From: Streptomyces sp. AC555_RSS877
Lineage (GTDB): Bacteria > Actinomycetota > Actinomycetes > Streptomycetales > Streptomycetaceae
Direction: 5' to 3'
DNA: 64,000 nt
NCBI RefSeq assembly: GCF_019049245.1
Contig: NZ_JAGMUK010000015.1
Coordinates: 178,759 to 242,758 of the forward strand
Position numbers and translations under genes: made by a program. This document shows positions 16,819 to 24,689 of this stretch, one piece after another; position 1 is the first letter of the stretch, and every line of letters begins with the position of its first letter. Under the pieces are notes generated by a model. The model was not told the DNA's origin. It made no database searches and saw only the letters and a program-made list of their open reading frames with translations.

Positions 16819-19039
16819 ACCGCACGGGCCTGATCGACTCCAGCGTCGGCACCACCGGCTTGATCGTCCCGTCCGCCGCGAACTCCATGCGGTCGATGGT
16901 CGTCTCGCGGTGCATGCCGTCGCCGCCCGGCCTGCCGGGGCCGTTCAGGGCGAACCGGTGGTAGACGGCATACCAGTCGTCGGTGCCCGGGGCGTTCACC
17001 ACGGAGTGGTGGCCGGTGCCGAGGATGCCGTACTCGGCACGCTTGGACAGGATCGTCCCCCGCTTGGTCCACGGACCGAGCGGGGACGGTCCGGTCGCGT
17101 AGGCGACGTGGTAGTTCTCGCTGCGGGTGTCGTCCTCGGACCACATGAAGTAGTACGTGCCGTTCCGCTTGATCACGAAGGATCCCTCGCGGAAGTTGTC
17201 CGGGGTGATGTCCTGCACCTTCGTCGCGTCGAAGGACACCATGTCGTCGTTGAGCGGCACCACGTACCCGCGTCCGTTGCCCCAGTAGAGATACGACGTC
17301 CCGTCGTCGTCCGTGAAGACGGCCGGGTCGATCATCTGGCCGCTCAGCGCACCGCCCTTGGCCACCAGGGGTTTGCCGAGCGCGTCCTTGAAGGGACCGG
17401 CGGGGGAGTCGGCCACCGCCACGCCGATCTGCTGCTCGGCGCAGAAGTAGAAGTAGTACTTGCCGTCGCGCTCGGCGATGGCGGGCGCCCACGCGTACTT
17501 GTCCGCCCAGGTCACGTCGGGCCCGAGGTCCAGGATGACGCCGTGGCCCTTCCAGTGGACGAGATCCTTCGACGAGTACGCCGTGAACCGCGTACCGCCC
17601 CAGCCCTGGAAGCCGTCCGTCGTCGGGTAGATCCAGTACTCGCCGTTCAGATAGTGCACGTCGGGGTCGGCGTTGAGGCCCGGCAGGATCGGGCTGCGGG
17701 TGCGGACCGCCTCGACGGTCCAGGCGCGCTTCGTCCCGTCGGCGGCCGTCACGGTGTACGTCTGCGGCTTGCGGAAGTCCCGGCGGGTACCGGACCGCGG
17801 GCTCACGCTCGCGCCCTCGCTCACATGCAGCTTCGGGGCGAGCCGCGACGCGTCCACGCCGGGCTCCATCGGCAGCACGGTCTTCGACGCGGCCTCGGTG
17901 ACGACCGCGTACCCCTTCTGGCCGGTCACCGTCGCGTCCACGACCGACGCCGGCGTGGCCGGGTACGCGGCAAGGAGCCGGTCGTACTCGGCTTGCGTCA
18001 CCGGCAGCACCGTGCCGTGCCGCGGGCTCGCGGGCAGCTGGTAGTTCGCGGACATCGTCCACCTGCCCGAGTCGAGGTCGGTGGTCTCGAAGGGGACGTA
18101 GCCGCGGCCGCCGTACTCGTCGATGAACAGGTACCACTTCTTCTCGGTGTTGGACTTGAAGACCGTCGGCCCCTCGCCGCGGGTGATCGAGCCGCTGCCG
18201 ATGCAGTCGGAGACGAAGTCGTACGAGGTGTCCGTCAGGCTCGTCGACTTCTCCCCGGTGATGAACTTGGAGCAGGGCGAGCTGGAGGACGGGTCCCGCT
18301 CGTCCTTGGTGTAGCGGTAGTAGGTGTCCTTGTGCTTCACGACCGTCGAGTCGATGACCGAGTAGCCGGGGTCGTCCCAGACCTTCGGCTCGCTGAAGGT
18401 GCGGAAGTCCTTCGTGGTCGCGTAGAGCATCTTGTTGTACGTCGATCCCGTGTGGCCCGGATCGTCGTCGGCGTACAGCTTCGACGCCCAGAAGACGACG
18501 AACTCGCCGAGCGAGTCGTCCCAGTAGGCCTCCGGCGCCCAGGTGTTACCGGCGCTGTCCGGAGAGACCTTCACCAGGCGCTGGTCGGTCCAGTGGACCA
18601 GGTCCGTGGACTCCCACACCATGATCGACTTGCTGCCGTGCCGCTGGACCTGGTCCCAGCTGCCGCTGCTGTTGCGGTACATCCTCAGGTCGGTGGCGAT
18701 CATGTAGAACCTGTCGCCCTCGGGGGAGCGGATCACGAACGGGTCCCGCAGCCCCTTCTCGCCGATGGTCGACGTGAGGACCGGCTTGCCCGCGTTCAGC
18801 TCACGCCAGTGCAGCGCGTCGTTGCCACGGCTGAGGGCATAGCGGATCTGCTCGCCGTCGGCGGTGCCCTCGCCGGTGAAGTAGGCGAAGAGGTAGCCGG
18901 CGTACTTGGGCTGCTTCACGGGTGGTGCTCCTGAATGCGCGGTGCTGGGCGGACTGGCGACAAGGGAGAGGAGGGAGAGGAGGAGGGCCAGGAAGGGGAT
19001 CAGGAGCGTGCGGGCGGTACGGCCTCTGGGGGGTCGCAT
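16811..19039 (-). CDS. Secreted tandem GH43-GH43 glycosidase
   Basis: This 742-residue secreted protein carries two complete GH43 propellers. The first, about residues 40-360, has GLRDPFVI, VIDSTVV and RGEGPTVF as its base, modulator and acid segments. A beta-rich linker of about 100 residues (ending YTVTAADGTKRAWTVEA) follows. The second propeller, about 455-735, has NADPDVHYL, QMIDPAVF and REGSFVI. Both triads look intact, so both halves may be active, probably on arabinan or arabinoxylan side chains. The ATG at 19039 has an AGGA site inside a small ACACA/TGTGT dyad. It is transcribed divergently from the second PL9 gene across a gap containing a candidate operator. Confidence 0.9.
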   Translation of the reverse strand: MRPPRGRTARTLLIPFLALLLSLLSLVASPPSTAHSGAPPVKQPKYAGYLFAYFTGEGTADGEQIRYALSRGNDALHWRELNAGKPVLTSTIGEKGLRDPFVIRSPEGDRFYMIATDLRMYRNSSGSWDQVQRHGSKSIMVWESTDLVHWTDQRLVKVSPDSAGNTWAPEAYWDDSLGEFVVFWASKLYADDDPGHTGSTYNKMLYATTKDFRTFSEPKVWDDPGYSVIDSTVVKHKDTYYRYTKDERDPSSSSPCSKFITGEKSTSLTDTSYDFVSDCIGSGSITRGEGPTVFKSNTEKKWYLFIDEYGGRGYVPFETTDLDSGRWTMSANYQLPASPRHGTVLPVTQAEYDRLLAAYPATPASVVDATVTGQKGYAVVTEAASKTVLPMEPGVDASRLAPKLHVSEGASVSPRSGTRRDFRKPQTYTVTAADGTKRAWTVEAVRTRSPILPGLNADPDVHYLNGEYWIYPTTDGFQGWGGTRFTAYSSKDLVHWKGHGVILDLGPDVTWADKYAWAPAIAERDGKYYFYFCAEQQIGVAVADSPAGPFKDALGKPLVAKGGALSGQMIDPAVFTDDDGTSYLYWGNGRGYVVPLNDDMVSFDATKVQDITPDNFREGSFVIKRNGTYYFMWSEDDTRSENYHVAYATGPSPLGPWTKRGTILSKRAEYGILGTGHHSVVNAPGTDDWYAVYHRFALNGPGRPGGDGMHRETTIDRMEFAADGTIKPVVPTLESIRPVRSN

Positions 19040-19143
19040 GACACATCCTGTGTGAGTGTGGGGGTTTCTGTGGAGTCGGTTCGCCTTCGGAGTGTCATGG
19101 GAGGGGGACAGCTGGTCAATCGGTGCGGATGAGGCCGACGGAA

Positions 19144-19166
19144 GCGAAAGTTTCGATCGTTTTCGC
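19144..19166. promoter_or_regulatory. Candidate operator between divergent GH43 and PL9-like genes
   Basis: A dyad with arms GCGAAA and TTTCGC encloses a second short palindrome, CGAAAGTTTCG, and the self-complementary CGATCG. AT-rich palindromes of this type are rare in this GC-rich DNA and resemble LacI- or ROK-type operators of streptomycete polysaccharide genes. It sits 105 bp before the GH43 start and 108 bp before the PL9-like start, so a regulator bound here could control both. No regulator gene is adjacent. Confidence 0.5.
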
Positions 19167-19273
19167 GAGGCCCCGGCAACCTTTCCGGCCGGGGCGACGA
19201 CCGGATGTCAGAAGCGGGCCGGGGCGGCCCCTCCGGTCCGCTTCGCCCCCATTCCCCAGGAAAGGAACGCCCC

Positions 19274-20443
19274 GTGCGCCCCAGCACCGGACGCCACCGC
19301 AGGACGCGGACCCTCTCGATCGCCGCGACGGTGGCCCTCGCCGCGTGCGCGGGCGGCGTGTACCTCGGCCTGTCCGAGGGCGGCGCCCAGGCCGCCTCGA
19401 CGACGGTCACCGTGTCCACCACCGGCCAGCTGGAGGCGGCCGTCAAGAACGCGTCCGCGGGCACCGTCATCCAGGTCCGCGCCGGCACGTACTACCCGAC
19501 GGCCACCCTCGAGTCCACGGCCGACGGCACCGGTTCGGCGCGGATCACGCTGCGGGCGTACGGCAGCGAGAAGGTGCGGATCGACGGCTCCCGGCTGGCC
19601 GACGGCTCCTGGCTCGCCGGGATCCACGGCGACCACTGGACCGTCCAGGACCTCACCTTCCAGAACTCCCCGGCCCAGGGCCTGGTCGTCACCTCCTCCG
19701 TCGGGGGCGTCTTCGAGAACCTCGTCACCGTGAGGAACGGCGACTCCGGCTTCACCCTGCGCGGCGACGGCACGAGCGACAACCTCGTGCAGAACCTGGA
19801 CAGTCACGGCAACTACGACCCGGCCGGGCACGGGCAGAACGCCGACGGCATCGCGGTGACGTTCGGCTCCGGGACGGGGAACAGGATCACCGGCGCACGG
19901 CTGTACGGCAACTCCGACGCCGGCCTCGACCTGTGGCAGTTCTCCTCACCGGTCACCGTCGAGGACACGTGGGCCTTCGGCAACGGAGAGAACCGGTGGG
20001 CCGACCCGGCATTCGAGGGCGACGGCAACGGGTTCGAGCTGGGCGGCGGGGGTGTCACGGTCGCGCACGTCGTCAACGACAGCGCGGCATGGGACAACAG
20101 GGCGAACGGCTTCACCGAGAGCTCCAACCCCGGCGCGGTCGTGCTGAACCGGAACACCGCCTACGCCAACGCCGGGAGCGGGTTCTCCTTCGCCACGGGG
20201 AAGGCGCGGCTGGCACGGAACCTCGCGGTGAGCAACAAGGGCGGTCCGTCCGAGCTGGGTTCGTCCATTGTCTCCGCCGCGAACAACTGGGACAGCGGCG
20301 TCAGCACACCGGCGCTGAAGTCGACGGACGCCACCTCGGCCCAGGGCACCCGCGAGGCGGACGGCTCGCTGCCCGCCACGACGTTCCTGACCACGGGGTC
20401 GACGGCCATCGGTACGGCGATGGGCCGGAGCCGGCAGGGATGA
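19274..20443 (+). CDS. Secreted PL9-like protein, probably catalytically dead
   Basis: This 389-residue paralogue of the PL9 lyase at 14805 has a signal peptide at about 1-41 and the same beta-helix throughout. Aligned by the invariant GDSGFTL, NADGIAV and GNRITGARLY blocks, three calcium aspartates stay (D191, D215, D219), but the fourth is alanine (A216 where the active copy has D203) and the catalytic lysine is glutamate (E255 where the active copy has K242). Such a protein should not perform beta-elimination; it may bind pectin or oligogalacturonides. The frame is intact with no stop or frameshift. The GTG at 19274 follows AAAGGA. A terminator begins within its stop codon. Confidence 0.88.
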   Translation: MRPSTGRHRRTRTLSIAATVALAACAGGVYLGLSEGGAQAASTTVTVSTTGQLEAAVKNASAGTVIQVRAGTYYPTATLESTADGTGSARITLRAYGSEKVRIDGSRLADGSWLAGIHGDHWTVQDLTFQNSPAQGLVVTSSVGGVFENLVTVRNGDSGFTLRGDGTSDNLVQNLDSHGNYDPAGHGQNADGIAVTFGSGTGNRITGARLYGNSDAGLDLWQFSSPVTVEDTWAFGNGENRWADPAFEGDGNGFELGGGGVTVAHVVNDSAAWDNRANGFTESSNPGAVVLNRNTAYANAGSGFSFATGKARLARNLAVSNKGGPSELGSSIVSAANNWDSGVSTPALKSTDATSAQGTREADGSLPATTFLTTGSTAIGTAMGRSRQG

Positions 20444-20477
20444 ACGCCCCCACCGGTCGTCACCGGCGGGGGCGTTC
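20442..20477 (+). terminator. Strong terminator overlapping the PL9-like stop codon
   Basis: Two 16-base arms (GAACGCCCCCACCGGT and its near-exact complement, one mismatch) flank a 4-base CGTC loop. The left arm begins inside the TGA stop, so the hairpin can only form fully once the ribosome has left. It separates this transcript from the convergent PL3 gene that ends at 20589. Confidence 0.85.
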
Positions 20478-20588
20478 CGCGTACCGGCCGAGGGGGGCTC
20501 GACCAGTGCTTCCGGTCGGCCCAAGGGGGGCTTGGCCGACCGGCATCCGGGCCGTCGGACGTCTGAACGACGACCCGGAGTCAGAGGA

Positions 20589-21419
20589 TCACTGATACGT
20601 GATGTCAGACGCCGAGAACCGGCAGGACGTTGCGTCCGGACCGACACCGAGCTGAGTGGGCTCCTTGCCGGTGTTGTTGCCCTGGAAGCGGACACAGGTC
20701 TTGATCTTCTTGCCGCTGTCGCCGTGGATGCGCACGTTGCGCAGGGCGGCGGTGTCGCCGTAGTTGGCGTTGACGCCGACGATCGAGTTCATCGGCGCGG
20801 TGACGTCGACGTCGTTGATGATGATCGTGCGCTTGTACTGCGTGGAGCAGTTGCCGCAGGACCGCACCAGCTTGCCGGAGTTCTCGACCTGGAACTTGCT
20901 GACGACGAGCTTGCCCGCGCCGTTGAACTGGAGGACCTTGTCCGATCCGTTCTTCGCGCCGCCGCCGTGGACGGTGTACACGGACGACGCGGACTTGCCC
21001 TTGAAGGTGGCGGCGTCCTCGCCGACGTCCAGCCACCACACGTTCTGCAGGGTGCAGCTGCCCAGGCAGTGGACGCCGTCCGCGGCCGGGGTGCCGATGA
21101 TCACGTTCTTGAGGACCGCACCGTCGGCCAGCTGGAAGACCGGGTCCTGACCCTCCTGCTGGCCGCTGCCGCCCAGGGCGCCGGAGCCGTAGAACTTCGT
21201 GAGCTTGCCGTCGTACGTGCCGGACACCTTGATGGTCGACGACACGGCCTTGCTGCCCTTGGCGGTGGGCCACGCCGAGGCGGCGCCGGCGGAGGACAGC
21301 AGTGACGTGGTGACGATCGCGGCGCCGGTGATGCCTAACGCGGCGGTCGAGGCGATCACGGCCCGCCTCGTGGTGACCCGGCGGCGGTGTCGGACGCGCT
21401 TTTCGGCTCGTGCAGTCAT
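20589..21419 (-). CDS. Secreted PL3 pectate lyase with a TTA codon
   Basis: This 276-residue pectate lyase of family PL3 has an arginine-rich n-region with a twin arginine (TTRRAVIAS) and a signal peptide to about residue 47. The calcium and catalytic positions known from PL3 are kept by spacing: D114 in ADGVHC, E134 and D135 in VGEDAATF, K140, and the later lysine in SDKVLQFNG. Codon 28, inside the signal peptide, is TTA (21336-21338), implying bldA control. I chose the ATG at 21419 because AAGGA lies 7 bases upstream; the ATG at 21425 sits too close to that site. It is downstream of, and same-strand with, the sigma/anti-sigma pair. Confidence 0.92.
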   Translation of the reverse strand: MTARAEKRVRHRRRVTTRRAVIASTAALGITGAAIVTTSLLSSAGAASAWPTAKGSKAVSSTIKVSGTYDGKLTKFYGSGALGGSGQQEGQDPVFQLADGAVLKNVIIGTPAADGVHCLGSCTLQNVWWLDVGEDAATFKGKSASSVYTVHGGGAKNGSDKVLQFNGAGKLVVSKFQVENSGKLVRSCGNCSTQYKRTIIINDVDVTAPMNSIVGVNANYGDTAALRNVRIHGDSGKKIKTCVRFQGNNTGKEPTQLGVGPDATSCRFSASDITYQ

Positions 21420-21503
21420 GCCCATTCCTTGCGTGGGGGAGGAACCTTGCGTTTCCTGGTCGCCACGGGGTGAGGAAAGGGTTGCCGCCTCTTCGGGATT
21501 TTT

Positions 21504-22346
21504 CTACGAGTCGTCCTCGTCGTCATCACGCGCGGCGAAGTCGCCCGCCACCGCACGCTGTTCGCCGCCCACGGTGGCGGTGATCGCGTAGTTGTCGTCC
21601 CGCGCGTCCCGCCCGCCGCGGTCGTGGTCGTACTGGCCCGCGAACACCCACTCGCCCGCCAACAGGGAACGGTCGGGCTTGAGCACCCAGGTGTAGACGA
21701 GGAAACCGTCCTGCTCGACGACCGTCGCCGTGAAGTCGCCCTCGGGAGCGGACCGCCAGGCACCCGCCGAGGTCACCCCGCCGGTCTGTCTGACCTTCAG
21801 CCGGACGGTGAGCGCGGTGAGTTTCCCGCTCGTCTTGAGGGTCACGTTGCTCTGCCCCCAGAACTCGTTGCTGTGCGGGTCCACCGAGCCGTCCGACCAC
21901 AGCGGGCCGTCCTCGACGCCGGAGGCGGCGGGCGCCTCGACGGTGGCGGAGGCGCTCGGGGTCCGCGCCGGCGAACTGTCTGCCTCGGGGGACTGCTGCG
22001 GGGCGCTCGGCGTCGGGTCCGCGGGCGGGGCGGGCGCGCGGCTCGTCGCGTCGGGGGACGGTGTCGCCGTGACCGCGACGTTCCTCTGCGGGGGAGTGTC
22101 CTCCTTCACCGCGGAGGCCACCGCGTAGCCGCCGACACCGAGAACGCCCGCGACCGCGGTGGTCGCGGCGACCACCCGCACCCAGCCGAACACCGGCGGA
22201 CGGGTCGCCCGGTGGTCGAGGCGGGCCTGCTCGGTCATGCCGCGTTCGATCCGGGCCAGGATGCGGGCGCGGTCGGGCTCGTGCGTTCCGGCCGTCTCGT
22301 GCAGCCGGGCGCGCAGCTCGTCGTGCACGTCCCGCTGCATGGTCAT
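21504..22346 (-). CDS. Single-pass membrane partner of the adjacent ECF sigma factor (putative anti-sigma/sensor)
   Basis: This 280-residue protein has a charged cytoplasmic N-terminus of about 53 residues, one transmembrane helix at about 54-80 (VRVVAATTAVAGVLGVGGYA), a proline/serine/alanine-rich stalk to about 150, and an outer beta-rich domain of about 110 residues with many aromatic residues (FWGQSNVTL, YTWVLKP, WVFAGQYDH). Its start overlaps the sigma gene stop as ATGA. The topology fits an anti-sigma factor with an extracellular sensor domain, like the clostridial RsgI proteins that read polysaccharides. No zinc-binding HxxxCxxC motif is present, so the anti-sigma assignment rests on context. 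Confidence 0.72.
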   Translation of the reverse strand: MTMQRDVHDELRARLHETAGTHEPDRARILARIERGMTEQARLDHRATRPPVFGWVRVVAATTAVAGVLGVGGYAVASAVKEDTPPQRNVAVTATPSPDATSRAPAPPADPTPSAPQQSPEADSSPARTPSASATVEAPAASGVEDGPLWSDGSVDPHSNEFWGQSNVTLKTSGKLTALTVRLKVRQTGGVTSAGAWRSAPEGDFTATVVEQDGFLVYTWVLKPDRSLLAGEWVFAGQYDHDRGGRDARDDNYAITATVGGEQRAVAGDFAARDDDEDDS

Positions 22347-22909
22347 CGGTCCCTTCCCACGGCGTCACCGGTGCGCGCCATCGCCGCATGCACTCTAAGC
22401 GGTGCCGTCTGCGTGCCGAGCAGCCGCTGCAGCTCCGCCATCCCCTTCGAGGTCTGGCTCTTCACCGTACCGACCGAGACGCCGAGGGCGAGCGCGGTGT
22501 CCTTCTCCGAGAGGTCGAACGCGTGCCGCAGCACCACGCAGGCCCGCTTGCGGAACGGCAGCCTGCGCAGGGCCTCCTGAACGTCCACCACGCCGGCGAC
22601 GTCCGGGTTCTCGGTCTTCTCCTCGCGCTGCGACCAGAACAGCGCGATGCGCCGGCGCTCGCGGACCGCGCTGCGGATGCGGGTACGCGCCAGGTTGGCC
22701 ACGACACCACGGGCGTACGCCGCCGGATGGTCGGCCGCGCGGACCCGGTCCCAGCGGTGCCACAGCGCCAGTAACGCGTCGGCCGCCAGGTCGTCGGCGG
22801 CGTCCGCCTCGCCGGTCAGCAGATGGGCGAGGCGGGACAGTTCGGCGTAGTGACGCTCGAAGAAGGCATGGAACTCCACGGAGGCGGCGTCGTCGACGAC
22901 TGTGCCCAC
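22343..22909 (-). CDS. ECF sigma factor, SigE family, with a TTA codon
   Basis: This 188-residue extracytoplasmic-function sigma factor has region 2 (FFERHYAELSRLAHLLTG... DDLAADALLALW) and region 4 (RLPFRKRACVVLRHAFDLSEKD... VGTVKSQTSKGM) in the SigE-family style. The GTG at 22909 follows GAGGAGAGG; longer in-frame readings extend into non-coding-looking DNA. Codon 46 is TTA (22772-22774), so its synthesis should depend on the bldA tRNA. It is translationally coupled to the membrane protein downstream and lies next to the PL3 gene. Control of pectinase genes is an inference from position only. Confidence 0.9.
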   Translation of the reverse strand: MGTVVDDAASVEFHAFFERHYAELSRLAHLLTGEADAADDLAADALLALWHRWDRVRAADHPAAYARGVVANLARTRIRSAVRERRRIALFWSQREEKTENPDVAGVVDVQEALRRLPFRKRACVVLRHAFDLSEKDTALALGVSVGTVKSQTSKGMAELQRLLGTQTAPLRVHAAMARTGDAVGRDR

Positions 22910-22959
22910 GGGCAGACCTCTCCTCACGGCGACTCGGGCACCCGCAGGGCCCCTGTGCG

Positions 22960-22975
22960 TGTCATGTGAATGACA
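22960..22975. promoter_or_regulatory. Inverted and direct repeats upstream of the ECF sigma gene
   Basis: TGTCAT and ATGACA form a perfect 6-bp dyad around GTGA, and CATGTGA occurs twice, 11 bp apart (22963-22969 and 22974-22980). The site lies 51 bp upstream of the sigma start codon and could be an operator or an autoregulated promoter. Nothing in the sequence shows which protein binds. Confidence 0.4.
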
Positions 22976-23095
22976 TGTGATCGTCCGGCGTCCGCCGGGA
23001 CGAGATCCGGAAGCGTAGCAGTGATCGAACACGTGCTTCGTACGGGCCTTCGAACGCTGTATGGTCCCCCGACCCTGATTCCGTAACACGGAGAA

Positions 23096-23110
23096 AACCT
23101 GAAACAGGTT
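23096..23110. promoter_or_regulatory. Dyad upstream of the purine permease gene
   Basis: A perfect 6-bp inverted repeat (AACCTG, AAA, CAGGTT) lies 64 bp ahead of the permease start in a locally AT-rich leader. It could be an operator for a purine-responsive regulator or a small hairpin in the leader. It does not resemble a purine riboswitch, as the conserved junction bases and paired loops are not evident. Confidence 0.35.
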
Positions 23111-23174
23111 CAACGCAGGAACAATCCAGCCAGCACCCGCGCACCGATCATTCAGGCAACAAGGAGCAACAACC

Positions 23175-24632
23175 ATGTCCGAACCACAGAAGGTGGCCGA
23201 CCGGCAGAGTGCCCCGCCACCCGGGGCGAACAGTGTCGACCGGTTCTTCAAGATCTCCGAGCGGGGATCCACCTTCGCCCGTGAGATACGCGGCGGCTTC
23301 GCCACGTTCTTCACGATGGCCTACATCCTTGTCCTGAATCCCATCATCCTCGGCAGCGCCAAGGACAAGTTCGGCGACCAACTGGATGCGGTCCAACTCA
23401 CCACCGCCACCGCCCTGGTGGCCGCCGTCATGACGATCATCATGGGCGTCGGCGGCAACCTGCCCCTCGCGCTCGCCGCCGGCCTCGGCCTGAACGCGGT
23501 CGTCGCCTTCCAGATCGCCCCGCTGATGAGCTGGGACGACGCGATGGGCCTGGTCGTCCTCGAAGGCCTCCTGATCTGCGTCCTGGTGGTGACCGGGCTG
23601 CGCGAGGCCGTCATGCACGCCATCCCGCAGGCCCTCAAACAGGCCATCAGCGTCGGCATCGGTCTGTTCATCGCCTTCATCGGCTTCGTCGACGCCGGTT
23701 TCGTCACCCGTATCCCGGACATCGCGGGCACCACGGTCCCGGTGCAGCTCGGCGCCACCGGCGCCCTCACCGGGTGGCCGATTCTCGTCTTCTGTCTCGG
23801 TGTGCTGCTGACGATCGGACTGCTCGCCCGCAAGGTCAAGGGCGCCATCCTGATCAGCATCGTGACCATGACGGTCATCGCGATGATCATCAACTCGATC
23901 GCCGACGTCAAGGCGTGGGGCCTGACCACACCCGCGTGGCCCGACAAGATCGTCGACACCCCCGACTTCGGGCTGATCGGTCACTTCAGCCTGTTCGGCG
24001 CCTTCGACGTGGCCGGCGTCGGCGTGATCACCGTCGTCCTGCTGATCTTCACGCTGATCCTGTCCGACTTCTTCGACACCATGGGCACCGTCGTCGGCAT
24101 CAGCGCCGAGGCCGGCCTCCTCGACGAGGAGGGCAAGGTCCCGAACCTCGGCCGGGTGCTGCTCATCGACGGTGCCGCGGCGGTCGCGGGCGGAGCGGCC
24201 TCGTCCTCCTCCGCCACGTCCTACATCGAGTCGGCGGCCGGCGTCGGCGAGGGCTCGCGCACCGGCTTCTCCAACCTGATCACCGGCGGCATGTTCGCCC
24301 TGGCCCTGTTCCTGACCCCGCTGCTCACCATCGTCCCGCTGCAGGCGGCCGCCCCGGCGCTGGTCGCCGTCGGCTTCCTGATGATGACGCAGGTCAAGAA
24401 CATCGACTGGGACAAGTACGAGATCGCCATCCCGGCGTTCCTCACCATCGCCGTCATGCCGTTCACCTACTCCATCACCAACGGCATCGGCGCCGGCTTC
24501 CTCTCCTACGTGGTGATCAAGGCGGTCCTCGGCAAGGCCAAGGAGATCCACTGGCTGCTGTGGGCGACCTCGGCACTGTTCCTGGTGTACTTCGCGATCG
24601 ATCCGATCGAGCAGATCCTCGGCGCGAAGTAG
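23175..24632 (+). CDS. NCS2-family guanine/hypoxanthine (AzgA-like) permease
   Basis: This 485-residue integral membrane protein of the nucleobase:cation symporter-2/AzgA type takes up guanine, hypoxanthine or xanthine. The family marks are visible: FFTMAYILVLNP in the first helix, LALAAGLGLNAVVAF, the DFFDTMGTVVG segment, and SATSYIESAAGVGEGSRTG. The ATG at 23175 follows AAGGAG. It is monocistronic, with its own leader on one side and a bidirectional terminator on the other. There is no evident link with the pectin genes next door. Confidence 0.93.
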   Translation: MSEPQKVADRQSAPPPGANSVDRFFKISERGSTFAREIRGGFATFFTMAYILVLNPIILGSAKDKFGDQLDAVQLTTATALVAAVMTIIMGVGGNLPLALAAGLGLNAVVAFQIAPLMSWDDAMGLVVLEGLLICVLVVTGLREAVMHAIPQALKQAISVGIGLFIAFIGFVDAGFVTRIPDIAGTTVPVQLGATGALTGWPILVFCLGVLLTIGLLARKVKGAILISIVTMTVIAMIINSIADVKAWGLTTPAWPDKIVDTPDFGLIGHFSLFGAFDVAGVGVITVVLLIFTLILSDFFDTMGTVVGISAEAGLLDEEGKVPNLGRVLLIDGAAAVAGGAASSSSATSYIESAAGVGEGSRTGFSNLITGGMFALALFLTPLLTIVPLQAAAPALVAVGFLMMTQVKNIDWDKYEIAIPAFLTIAVMPFTYSITNGIGAGFLSYVVIKAVLGKAKEIHWLLWATSALFLVYFAIDPIEQILGAK

Positions 24633-24654
24633 CGCTGCGGCGAACACACCGGAT

Positions 24655-24684
24655 CCGGGGCAGCCTCCGCCGAGGCTGCCCCGG
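24655..24684. terminator. Bidirectional terminator between convergent permease and PBP genes
   Basis: A perfect 13-bp stem (CCGGGGCAGCCTC with GAGGCTGCCCCGG) around a CGCC loop occupies the 57-bp gap between the two convergent stops. Its symmetry lets it act on both transcripts. Confidence 0.88.
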
Positions 24685-24689
24685 CTTGT

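Noticed and set aside
22910..23314. N-terminal extension of the ECF sigma factor to an ATG at 23314
   Set aside because: The extra residues show no sigma-like sequence and cross the promoter region and start of the divergent permease gene; the GTG at 22909 has a strong site.
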